Positions 1 through 9,811 of a stretch of 64,000 nt of DNA are shown in pieces; within the stretch, counting starts at the first letter, position 1; every line of letters starts with the position of its first letter. The DNA lies in the NCBI RefSeq assembly GCF_958295425.1, contig NC_081139.1, positions 28,957,697-29,021,696 on the forward strand. Direction: 5' to 3'. The translations under genes were made by a program, and so were the position numbers. Origin of the DNA: Solea solea (taxonomy: Eukaryota; Chordata; Actinopteri; Pleuronectiformes; Soleidae). The notes under the pieces are model-generated. The model searched no databases, was not told where the DNA came from, and was given only the letters and a program-made list of their open reading frames with translations.

Positions 1-98
1 GCCTGTGGCTAAAAAAAAAAGAAGAAAGAAAATGAGTAAAGTGGCATCAGAATGAAAACAAAAGAGCTTCTGGAAAGTCTTACTCAGCGCCGCACTGA

Positions 99-317
99 TG
101 GTGCGTTCCAGTTGTAGACGGAAGTCGGGATTTCCAAGTCGGAACAACCTCATAAACATAAAAAAGATGGAACTCTATTTCACAAATACAGTTTAATATC
201 AAACTTATTTTAGCCAACAACGGCTACACCGAGAGATGTTTGCGTCCATGTTTTTCCCCAACTCGGGAGGTGAAGTCGCTTCCCAGTTCCGACTTCCGAC
301 ATAAATGGAACGCACCA
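99..317. mobile_element. 219-bp MITE with inverted ends, Harbinger-like size of target duplication
   Basis: The left end TGGTGCGTTCCA at 99 and right end TGGAACGCACCA ending at 317 are inverted repeats. The homology continues inward (CGGAAGTCGG near 119-128 and CCGACTTCCG near 289-298). TGA at 96-98 and TGA at 318-320 are consistent with a 3-bp target duplication. There is no coding capacity. Superfamily assignment is tentative. Confidence 0.7.
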
Positions 318-319
318 TG

Positions 320-1610
320 AATCACTCTCCACTTCAGCAGGTTCTTCACCGCAGGAACTTTTACAAAGCTGACTGTAAAGTGGGTGTGGCTCCGGTTTTG
401 TCTTTTCATGCCACTAAAAAAAGAAGAAGAAAAAATCACAGAGGACACAAACTGTTGGTGCTGCTTTTTTAAAACTTTGATTTTTACATTTTTTTTTTTT
501 GACAATCTTGTACAGAGACGAAGTAATCCCCCCGCCCCCAGCGCTGAGTGGCGTTCCCTGTGTGACATTTTCAGTTCCGTTGATTTCCTCATGCAGGTTC
601 CTGTGTCATCTTTGCACTACACATCCCCTCCCCTTTGTATTTTATCTTAACACAGTGTCCCTCAATAAAAGGGTTTGTTTTGTTTTTTGGTAACCACACA
701 GCAATCATCTAATAAAAGAGATTTACATGGAAACTGATAAATGATAAACTAGGATCCAGATCCAGAAAGGACTTGAGGATATAACTTCTCCAAGAGAAGG
801 ATCCACTGTTGGACTGACGTTTTTTGAGTGGACTTTAATGTGACGTGGGTTTTTTGGAATTTCAGTGAATTTCAGAAGAGAAGGTCTGAGCTTCATCGAC
901 GCGTCTACAGGCGGCCATTTCGAGAACCAGGAAACGGGAGAACTCTCAGGATTTCTACTGAAAACACAGTACTGTATTTAAATGTTCTTTTTTGTTGTCA
1001 TGTGTAATATACTGTACTATAGGTTTGCTGTACTTGCACAGTTTCTTTTATAACTTGAAAAAAATAGATGTGATTTCTTTCTTTTTTCCTTTAATTTTTT
1101 TTCGTTGTCTCAGTGGCTGTTTTTCTTTTTTTTTTAGTTTATTTGTGTAATTAGTTATAATAGAGTAATCCTGCTCTGTTGAGAAAAGATAATCCACACG
1201 AGTGATATATTCAGTATTATTTTTTCTTTCTAACATCTCACCGAAAAACTAAGCATTACAGTTTAATAATAAAAAAAGACAAACATTGTTAGGTCTTAAA
1301 TCAAAAACACCAGTCAATGTACAAACAACAAGCTATGGAAAGTTGTGTCTGTGTTTTGAAAGAGTTTGTGGCCTCGGGGGCTGCCGTACTTTGGCTTTTT
1401 TCTGGTCAAACTCCCCGCGTCGCTCGCTCACGGGTGCTACTCTCCATATTCCTCATGCATTTCTTGCCTCACTTTTACTTTTTGCTGGTTCATCTTGTTT
1501 TTGTTTTTTGGTTTCGGGTTGTTGTGGTTGAGCTCAACTGTGAAACACATTGCACATAATTTGAAAAAAATAAAACTATTAAAATTGTAATTTGTTGTTT
1601 TTTTTTTTTT
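320..1610 (+). other. Gene-less AT-rich stretch, possible 3' UTR of an upstream plus-strand gene
   Basis: No exon is recognisable. Poly-T/poly-A runs, an AATAAA at 664-669 and another at 1569-1574 followed by a T-rich tract look like transcript 3' ends. In mammals LRIG3 lies near SLC16A7, so a neighbour's 3' end is conceivable, but nothing here proves it. Confidence 0.25.
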
Positions 1611-1754
1611 TAAACTAATTTTTCTTTAATCTACATTTGTATGCAGTCACAATAATGATAATAAAAAAACACTTTAGTTCATTGTGGTGAATTGTCGCTA
1701 TTGGGATAATTGTAGATTTACATTTATTGTTGAAGTTGCATGTTGCCGCTTAAG

Positions 1755-1825
1755 CCCCTTTTCCACCTATGGTCTCATCACGGTTTAGGTTGGTTTTCCA
1801 CTACAAAATAGTACCTGCTCAATGT
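1755..1825. repeat. Dispersed MITE-like repeat, 'CCTTTTCCAC' family copy 1
   Basis: The segment with CCCTTTTCCACCTATGG and a later TTTTCCACTACAAAATAGTACCTG resembles segments at 6795-6935 and 15835-15925. All have TTTTCCA plus GTACC or GGCTC motifs typical of a common fish MITE. It is a diverged fragment. Confidence 0.4.
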
Positions 1826-2565
1826 GAGTCATCACTGCACGGCTCCATGAAACTGCCATGACTTTGTTTTACACGCGACACACACAAACGAGTGACTAAT
1901 GACTTGTAAAGCAGTTTTCAGTGTAACTGAATAATTAGAATTAGTTAAAACTATTTGTTCAGTTCTATGACCGGAGCACAGACTGAAATACAGCAGCAGG
2001 TTTGTGATGCGGCCCACGATCAGCATTACCGGGTACATTTTTAGTACCTTAAGTGTCTTAAGTGAGAAAGTGAGAAACCATGTAAGCCTTCAGTTAGCAT
2101 CAAACCTCAAGATGTGTAGTTTGTCCCTTGTGGGCTCGATACAGTGACCTCAATACAGCTCTCCTGGCTTTGGATCGAAATAACGGCTTATTTTGCGGTA
2201 ACGGAAAAGCAAAAAATCATACAATACAATCACGTGTTGTAAATATCTCATGTGAGTGATTTGAAAATGCTTTTTTAAACACTTGTATTGATTTATTTTG
2301 AAGGGCCAGTCCGCATCTTTCCACTTATTTACAGGATCCCATAATTTTATAATCTCATTTCATCAGGTTCTTGTTTTTCAATTGTAAATATTCACGAAAA
2401 ATGCTATCCTTCGTAACGCCACGGCAGTAAATTAGTAGAATTAGTCAAATTTTGGTTTGTAATGTTTGTTTAAGCTTTTTTGTGAAATGTTATATTTGAT
2501 TCTATTAGTTGAGTCCTGCTGTTAATATTGTCTTCAATGTTTTATTTAATAGAATAATTTTTCTG
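1826..2565. other. Upstream intergenic stretch without recognisable genes
   Basis: AT-rich, no convincing ORF, no clear repeat. Nothing further is supported. Confidence 0.5.
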
Positions 2566-2646
2566 TGTATATCTAGCTATCTATCTAGTCAGCGTGCTAG
2601 TTAGCTTGCGAGTTATCTATCTAGTTAGCGTGCTAGTTAGCTTGCG

Positions 2647-2677
<31 letters not shown>

Positions 2678-2678
2678 A
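2566..2678. repeat. ATCT microsatellite with a 34-bp duplicated leader
   Basis: The AGCGTGCTAGTTAGCTTGCGA segment occurs twice, 34 bp apart, followed by an (ATCT)n run at 2647-2678. It adjoins a fragment of a Tc1-like MITE end. Confidence 0.85.
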
Positions 2679-2680
2679 TA

Positions 2681-2710
2681 GTTGTACTTAATAAAGTGGC
2701 TGTGACTGTA
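2681..2710. mobile_element. Remnant end of a Tc1-like MITE (TTATTAGGTACAC family)
   Basis: TTGTACTTAATAAAGTGGCT matches, with changes, the right ends at 25209-25240 and 48520-48540 (GTGTACCTAATAAAGTGGC). No partner end is visible. Confidence 0.45.
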
Positions 2711-2799
2711 TTTCTGTATTATCTGTGTAACCTTTAGGCTCAACACAACACTTCAGGGGAGACAAAGGTCAATGATTCTGAAAAAAGCTTCACTCCTGT

Positions 2800-2860
2800 C
2801 ATCCCCCACTGCGGGGGACGCCCGCGTGTCACGTGAGGTGACGTCACGTCACCGAAAGTA
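2800..2860 (+). promoter_or_regulatory. Candidate core promoter with E-box and palindromic CRE
   Basis: A short GC- and CpG-rich stretch in otherwise AT-rich DNA. It holds CACGTG at 2830-2835 and the full palindromic cAMP-response element TGACGTCA at 2839-2846, followed immediately by a second half-site CGTCA. No TATA box is obvious. It sits directly upstream of the candidate exon 1, which suggests CREB/ATF and bHLH-type input. Regulation is inferred from motifs only. Confidence 0.5.
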
Positions 2861-2914
2861 GCAGCAGTCGCAGCACATCAGCAGTAGCAGGCTGTGGAGA
2901 AGTCTGTGAAAGAG
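2860..2914 (+). other. slc16a7: Candidate non-coding exon 1 of the MCT gene (5' UTR)
   Basis: The segment ends in a near-perfect splice donor: AGAG at 2911-2914 followed by GTGAGT at 2915-2920. It lies just downstream of a CRE/E-box block. There is no ATG in its last 50 bases. The first coding exon starts only four bases before its ATG, so an upstream leader exon must exist. This is the best candidate within 1.4 kb. The transcription start is not determined; 2860 is a guess. Confidence 0.55.
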
Positions 2915-3424
2915 GTGAGTTCCGCTCAAACTTCTACTTAAAAAATCACACGTTTATGAGCGTATTTGTAAGGAAGAAAGAGTTTTAACTTATTAGTCCT
3001 TAACTTTTTAAATGTGACGTGTCGTGGGTTTGTGTCACTTTGAGTCATTTTCCCTGAAAACCATTCATTGCCGTTGAAAACAGTCAGTCAGCGTCATCTA
3101 CGCTCACACACGTGGTGTAGTTTTTCACAATAAAAGTCATTTTTTTAGGCTCGATATTAACCTCTTTTATTTCGTCATCCTTTCTCTCTGTCAATATCTA
3201 CACGTTCAATGTTTAGTTAGTTCGAGTTTTCACCACATTCAGTGGGTCATTTGTAATGTTTTTAGGGACTTCTTTATATTTTGAATTTTAATGCATGTTA
3301 CGTACTTAATTTGTCTAATGTCTGCCTACAATTGTCAGAATGGTGAATGCAAGATAATTTTCTGTGCAGACAAAGTGTTATCTCTCATTATTTAAAAAGA
3401 TAAATCACACTCAATGGTTTTAAC

Positions 3425-3612
3425 TAACAAATACTTGTTGCTCCATAAAATACCAAAGAAAAATAGTTCTTTGTTATTTTGAGCAATTAAACCAGAACAT
3501 ATTCACATTTAAGAAGCTGAAAAAAACCAGAGAAACTTGTTTAATCACTAGCAAACACTCAAACTGATTAATCAATTATCAGAATAGTTGATGATTAATT
3601 TACTAATCTAAG
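3425..3612 (+). mobile_element. hAT-type MITE fragment (TAGGGCTGCAAC family) copy 1
   Basis: Contains ACATATTCACATTTAAGAAG and CTGATTAATCAATTATCAGA, shared with copies at 39988-40242, 54493-54738 and 58595-58717. The left TIR is not preserved. Confidence 0.6.
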
Positions 3613-3744
3613 TTTTAACAATTAAGTTGTTAAGAAAGTAAAGTTTATTCGTATAGCATCATTAAAAATGTCAGTCAATCAAAGTGTTGTACAGATGAAA
3701 CAAATGTCGATACCAACGTGTGATTGTACTGTAGTCAGACTAAG

Positions 3745-3860
3745 ACCTGGGTTCTCAAACTGTGGTACGCGAGCTTCCTCTGGTGGCACCTGCAGGAAAA
3801 TCAGAAATACTGTTCTGCTGAACCAGGGTATGTGATCGGAGTGAAACACTGGTCTTTATT
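3745..3860 (+). repeat. Dispersed repeat 'GTTCTCAAACTGTGGTACG' copy 1
   Basis: GGTTCTCAAACTGTGGTACG followed by GCGAGCTTCCTCTGGTGGCA and GTATGTGATCGGAGTG. Related copies are at 51718-51840 and 60660-60790. The leading motif resembles hAT element termini known in vertebrates. Confidence 0.65.
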
Positions 3861-3914
3861 ACATGTAAACATCTTAGTCCAACTAAAATTGAGCTACTCT
3901 TACTCAGATTAACA

Positions 3915-4140
3915 TACCTGGATAATGCGATTCATAGTCCGATTACTCCTGCATGTGTACCCTTAGTCAGACTGGAGTCGGACTGTTTGTTTTTCTGTGA
4001 TGTAAAGGTCAACAGGAAACCAATTCAATACACATCAGCTTATAGAGAGATACAGCGCCACCTACGGAGGCGGAGTCAGATGCACAAATTGTCCATTTGT
4101 CTGTCTTAGTCGGACTACGGCCTTAGCTTGATTAAACTGC
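3915..4140 (-). repeat. Dispersed 'TTAGTCCGACTAAG' repeat, copy 1 (inverted relative to 19858-20245)
   Basis: Read on the minus strand it gives GGCCGTAGTCCGACTAAGAC, then TAGGTGGCGCTGTATCTCT and GTGTATTGAATTGG. The same order appears on the plus strand at 19885-19990. It ends about 80 bp before exon 2. Confidence 0.65.
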
Positions 4141-4220
4141 ATGTAAGCAGAAACCCAACATTATGTACTTTCTGTATTTTGCAATAATATGTGTAATATC
4201 TGTAATAACTCTCTGAACAG

Positions 4221-4441
4221 GAAGATGGCGCCTGCACCAGCAAACACGTTGGGCTACAAACCTCCTGATGGTGGTTGGGGCTGGATGGTTGTGATCGGGG
4301 CCCACATCTCCATCGGGTTCGCCTACTCCACACCAAAAGTCCTGTCCATCTTTTTCAAAGCAATTCAAGAGGACCTGGGCGCCAGCTACAGTGAGATAGC
4401 GTGGATTTCCTCCATCATGCTGGCGGCCATGTATGCAGGAG
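4221..4441 (+). CDS. slc16a7: slc16a7-like exon 2 (first coding exon, residues 1-72 plus split codon 73)
   Basis: The acceptor is CTCTGAACAG ending at 4220. ATG is at 4225. The donor is G|GTGAGT with GT at 4442. The exon codes a short cytoplasmic N-terminus, the DGGWGW signature leading into TM1, Lys38 of TM1 and most of TM2 ([11 protein letters not shown]). It ends in phase 1 inside a glycine codon, which joins in frame to exon 3 to give [10 protein letters not shown]. Confidence 0.92.
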
Positions 4442-7400
4442 GTGAGTCTGTTTGCCTTTTTTTAAAGGTGCAGTGTGTAAAATGTTGCAGTTTTTATTTT
4501 TACTCCTAAATCGACATCATGGACTTAATTAGAGAGAGTAGTACAGAGAAGTTTCCAGTTTTTTCTCCAAACAGAGTGTTTAGTTGTTCTTCAGGCAAAT
4601 GGACTTCACATGACTCTCTGACTGAAACCACTCACACAGCCTCAGGCGGCTTAATAAGAGGAGTGTCGTTAGCAAGTACCGCTCTGCTCACCTGACTTTG
4701 ATTTACCTAAACACACTCACACCGTTGAGCCTGTTTCAATTAAAGGTGCATTCTGTAAAATTGTGTTTCACGTTGCAGCTGAATGTCCCAGAACTCAAGA
4801 AAGATATTTGTCCATTTCTCTCTCATTAATACATTTGACGCTTAATGTAGCACAAATACTGCTATGGATATGAATTTTTAGAGAGAAACGACAAACAAAA
4901 ATGTATTTTTTTTTGTCAAAGCGCTTCTGGTTCTGATTATTTATTTATTTATTTATTTATTTATTCTTGATGTGTACCATTTACGTTGGAACTGGATTAT
5001 GTTCAATTTTAGAAGTTTGGGAGAAAAAAACAAGGATGCAAATTAGGGATGCACCGAAATGAAAATTTGTGGCCGAAGCCGAAGCCGAATAAAATTTAAA
5101 TGTGTGGCCGAATACCGAATACCAAATACCGAATATTGAATGCGGTTGTTAATTTTTTCATTATTTTTTTTATATTGCATTAATAGCCTAGAATAAATTT
5201 TTAGACATGTTATTCCAAGAAAGTAAATGTTTATTGATAATGACATTTTTAAACATTCCAGTAGGCTTTTCTTTTCAAAAAAAAGCACAAAGATTTTTCA
5301 TTTATATTAGGTCTTCAAACAAAACATGTATTCCAAAAAACTAAAGTGCAGTGGATAAACTCACAACAAATGAATTATTGTCTTTTTGGCAAGTCTGCTT
5401 AGCCACAGCAGGCTAATAATGTAAACAGAAGGCTCAAGTAAATCGCAATAAGTGTGTGCTTGTAACCTCATACACTTAACCAGGTACACAGCATATCCCA
5501 GGCCAGAACAGATTTGTCAATAACAGTGCTTCTAAATAAAAAGGAAACTAACTATGACATCTGAGACATCTTAAAATTGTTTTATACAGACAAAAACATT
5601 AACAACTGTGCCTGTATGTCAAGTCCCAAATAAAATGCTTAATAAATCTGGCCCATGATTGAACCTATGCTGACCCCTGCTGTAGACATTCCAACAAAAA
5701 CATGCATTAAAGTGCATCAACATCATTGTCTTTAACCAAGAGCTCGTGGACGCGAGTTGCAACACTGTCATACATCTCTGGTAAGCACACATCCGAGAAA
5801 TACCGTCTGCTCGGTATCGTGTAACGGGGCTCAATGTACTGCACAAGCCTCCGAAAGCCAATGTCCTCCACAACACTAAACGGTTGATCATCCAAAGCCA
5901 TGAACTCCATTACCTTCTTTGTGATTCCGTTTGCTTTGGCACTGTCATTCGCAAACTTTTTCGTCTTTTCAAAGACGTCTTGCACGGACGGAGTGGGCGT
6001 GCTGTGACAAGATTTCCTTTTAGCTGCTGCAGCCGTCTCTCTCTCGTACTCAGCATGCTGTTCAGGGTGTTTGGCTTTTAAATGAAAAATTAAAGCAGTA
6101 GTGCTAAAGGTCTTTGCAGAGACACCCCCTCGAGATAGTTTGGTTGAACACTCGTTGCAAACTGCAATTCTTTTCTCGCTCTCCAACACTTTAAAATATC
6201 TCCACACTGCCGACATTTTACCGAAGGCGCCGGGTCACCGCGTCACTGGTCGTTGTTTGATTGCGTCACACGCCACTATTCGGCCTTGCTTTTAACTCAC
6301 TCCACCGAAGGCCGAATGTGGCTTTTTTTGCAATATTCGGCCGAATATATTCGGTTACCGAATATTCGGTGCATCCCTAATGCAAATCAATCTCATGCTA
6401 GCCGTTTTTAGCCATTGTTAGCTATACCAGGTGTTAACAAAGCTCTACAACGTATTTAGCTCACACAAACAGCTGTCAATGGCTAACTTAATTGTTCAGT
6501 TCTAGTGGTACAATTTATTTACTGTGAAACAAATAAGACAGAAGAACAATGAGCAGTAAAAAAAAAAAAGAAAAACAAGAAGCATAACCTTTTTTGTTCT
6601 GACGCGAATGGCAGCCATCTTGGAATCCTGGGTCAGTTTTTTTTTTTTTTTTCTGAGGTGAAAATAATCCGACTTCTCTTACCACAGGAATTCTAAATTC
6701 CGACTACAACTGGAACATAACCACGAGTCTAGACGGGCAGAAACGGAAATCTTTAAAATCAACATTGCAGTTAGCTGCATTTACTTCCTGATTGGTTCTT
6801 ATTGGCCACAACTTGACTGGTATCAGTAGCACGACTCGGCTTGACTCGTTTTTTTTGCTTTTCCATCAGTGATAGCACCTGGTACCTGGCGGTTTTCTTT
6901 TTAGTATCTGCTCGGACGAGGTTCCAAGCGAGCTGAGCTGATATTAAAATGTGAGGTCGGACCCAGACTCTGTCCTGTCTGGACCCAGAGCCGGAACTGA
7001 CATGTAATTGAGTTTTAATCGGTTTTGGCGGAAATGCTCCATTTAGTGACTTTGGTCGTAGTAGCGCTCATTAGATACCACAGAAACCTGCCAAAATAAG
7101 AGTCTATTGTAGGCCTCAACATTAATACATCATTAGCTTCTTTCAAGGTCACAGAACGAGGCGGGTGTTGGACTCACCTGCGTTTGGCCCCAACCGGTGA
7201 AATATTCCCCTCCACTGTGGCTCAGGCATGGGACTTTATCATAATGTCCTTGGAAAGGCTTCAGCAATGTCACCCAGTGGAGTAGAAAGACAGGGGGTAT
7301 ATATCAGAGGAAGGTTCAGCGCACGCGGGTGTGACGGCGGCGTCCCGGTGGGAGAGGCATGACAGCCTTTTTTTTGCAGGAAAACCTCTGACTCAAGGAG

Positions 7401-9773
7401 TCCAAATGATGAAGTTCTAATGGAGGTGGAAACGGTGGAGAGTGTGGGAGATGCCCTACTGTGACATCGCCACACTCGCAGAGATGATGCATCTTTGACC
7501 CCCGCGGGTGTCTGCGTAACTGTGTAACAGCAGGATGGATGTTTTTATTTCATGTGTCGGTGCAGTGGTTACAGTCACAGTCAGAGGGCGGGTCTTTGTG
7601 GACCACTCGCTGTGAAACTCTCACGTGTTTGACATGATTTTTTAAACCTAATTTCTTTATGGAAAGTTATCGAACAACACTTGAATTAATCAAAGTGCAA
7701 ATTACACTTTTTGTTTGCAAAAAAGAAATTGGAATTTCTTTTGCGTTCTGAGTTCCAAACTTGTTCTTTGCAGCCCAAGCTGCTTGCCGATTGGCTACGG
7801 AGGTTTGGAGCGACAGTTCAATGGACTGGAAGTAAACACGGGCTTGGAGTCACTCGTTCCCCCAAGTTTCCAAGCCAGCATCCGACAAAGTAACTTAAAT
7901 AATTTCAAATGTAATAAATCATTTACAATAATTTATAAGCCCCGCCCCTTGGTCAAAATAGTAATCTGCTGGCAGAAAACATGAGCTATACTAAAAAACT
8001 ATGGGACATTCTAAATGATGTGATCAAAAACAAAAACACAAAACCTAGCTATCCTCTCTCCTTCAAGGACAAAAACTCTAAGGAAGATAACAAAGAAATC
8101 ATAGCAGAAAGATTTAATGAATTTTTCGTCAATGTAGGGCCGAATTTGGCAAAGAACATTCCTGACTCACTCCTTCACTGGGACCACTTTGATAAGGACA
8201 GAGACAGAAACCCAAGTACAATGTTTCTCACCCCAGTGAAGGACAGAGAGATCACACACCTGGTCAACAAATGTGTAGCAAAAACATCCACGGATGTTGA
8301 TGACCTCGACATGAAGCTAATCAAGAAAGTAATAGTTGAAATCGTTTCACCTTTAACACACATCTGCAACCTGTCATTTCAAACTGGGACATTTCCCACC
8401 AAAATGAAAGTGGCGAAAGTAGTGCCATTGTTTAAGAAAGGTGACATACATGAATTTACTAATTACAGACCAGTCTCAATACTACCACAATTGTCAAAAA
8501 TTCTGGAGAAACTATTTAACGATAGGCTAGACAACTTCATTAACAAACACAATCTGCTATATAATAGCCAATATGGATTCAGAAGAAACCACTCGACGGC
8601 GCTAGCTTTAACTGAGTCTGTGGAAACCATTACTGACGCCATTGATCAAAAATTACATTCAATAGGAATATTCATAGACCTGAAAAAGGCATTTGACACC
8701 ATCAACCATGATATTTTGATAGCTAAACTGGAGAGATACGGTATAAGAGGCATAGCACTGGAATGGGTCAAGAGTTATCTTCACAACAGATCTCAATATG
8801 TTAAGATGGGAGATTGCACATCGACTTGCTTGGACATAATTTGTGGGGTCCCACAGGGATCAGTGCTGGGCCCAAAACTGTTTATACTATACATTAATGA
8901 CATATGCAAGGTATCCAATATTCTGAAATTAATATTATTTGCAGATGATACTAATATTCTCTGTTCGGGGGAAGACCTAAACCAATTAGTGGAAACAGTC
9001 AATCATGAAATGGCCAAGCTACATGTGTGGTTTAATATAAATAAACTATCTCTAAATTTAGAGAAAACTAAATATATGCTGTATGGGAAAAAAGGCCGTA
9101 AGACTAGTATTAACATACAAGTTAATGGAGTGGACATTGAAAGGGTTAATGAGTACAAAGTGCTGGGAGTGATTATTGATGGCATGTTAAGTTGGAAGCC
9201 ACACACCAAACAGTTAAAAGGCAAGCTGGCCAGGAGTGTGTCCATACTTTGGAGGGCACAAAAACTATTAAACCAGAAGGCACTGTACTTGTTGTACTGC
9301 GCACTAGTCTCTCCACACCTGCAATACTGCGCAGAGGTCTGGGGACACACTTACCAAACCACTACTTATCCCCTGTTTATACTCCAAAAAAGAGCCTTGA
9401 GAATCCTACATAATGCCAATTACAGAGAACATACAAATCAACTATTTACCAAATCAAAAATACTTAAATTCTATGACTTAATAAAATACCGCACAGTACA
9501 GATGATTTATAGGGCTGCCAACAAAAACCTCCCTCACAATCTACAGACATTATTCCTGAACAGAGGGGAGGGACACAATCTAAGAGGGAACATGAGGTTT
9601 AGGCAGAGAAGGGTAAGAACTACATTAAAATCCTTTACTGTATCGGTCACGGGGGTCAGACAGTGGAACAATCTGGATGAGGAGATGAAAAAATTAGCAA
9701 AACTGGGTGTATTTAAAAAGAAGTATGAAGAGATGACTATTAATCTGTGAATTTCTCTGTGAGATGAATAAAG

Positions 9774-9811
<38 letters not shown>

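Larger units (their letters stand above)
2915..4220 (+). other. slc16a7: Intron 1 (5' UTR intron)
   Basis: Donor GTGAGT at 2915, acceptor AG at 4219-4220. It contains three repeat fragments listed separately: 3425-3612, 3745-3860 and 3915-4140. Its 5' end depends on the exon 1 call. Confidence 0.5.
7940..9811 (+). mobile_element. 5'-truncated non-LTR retrotransposon (jockey-superfamily type) with ATCT tail
   Basis: Holds the RT ORF, then AATAAA at 9767-9772 directly abutting an (ATCT)n tail at 9773-9811. The endonuclease half of the usual ORF2 is missing, so it is a standard 5'-truncated copy. The left boundary is approximate because no target duplication could be identified. The RT frame has no stop or frameshift over 589 codons, so the insertion is young. 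The exact clade (RTEX/Rex/CR1-like) cannot be fixed by eye. Confidence 0.85.
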
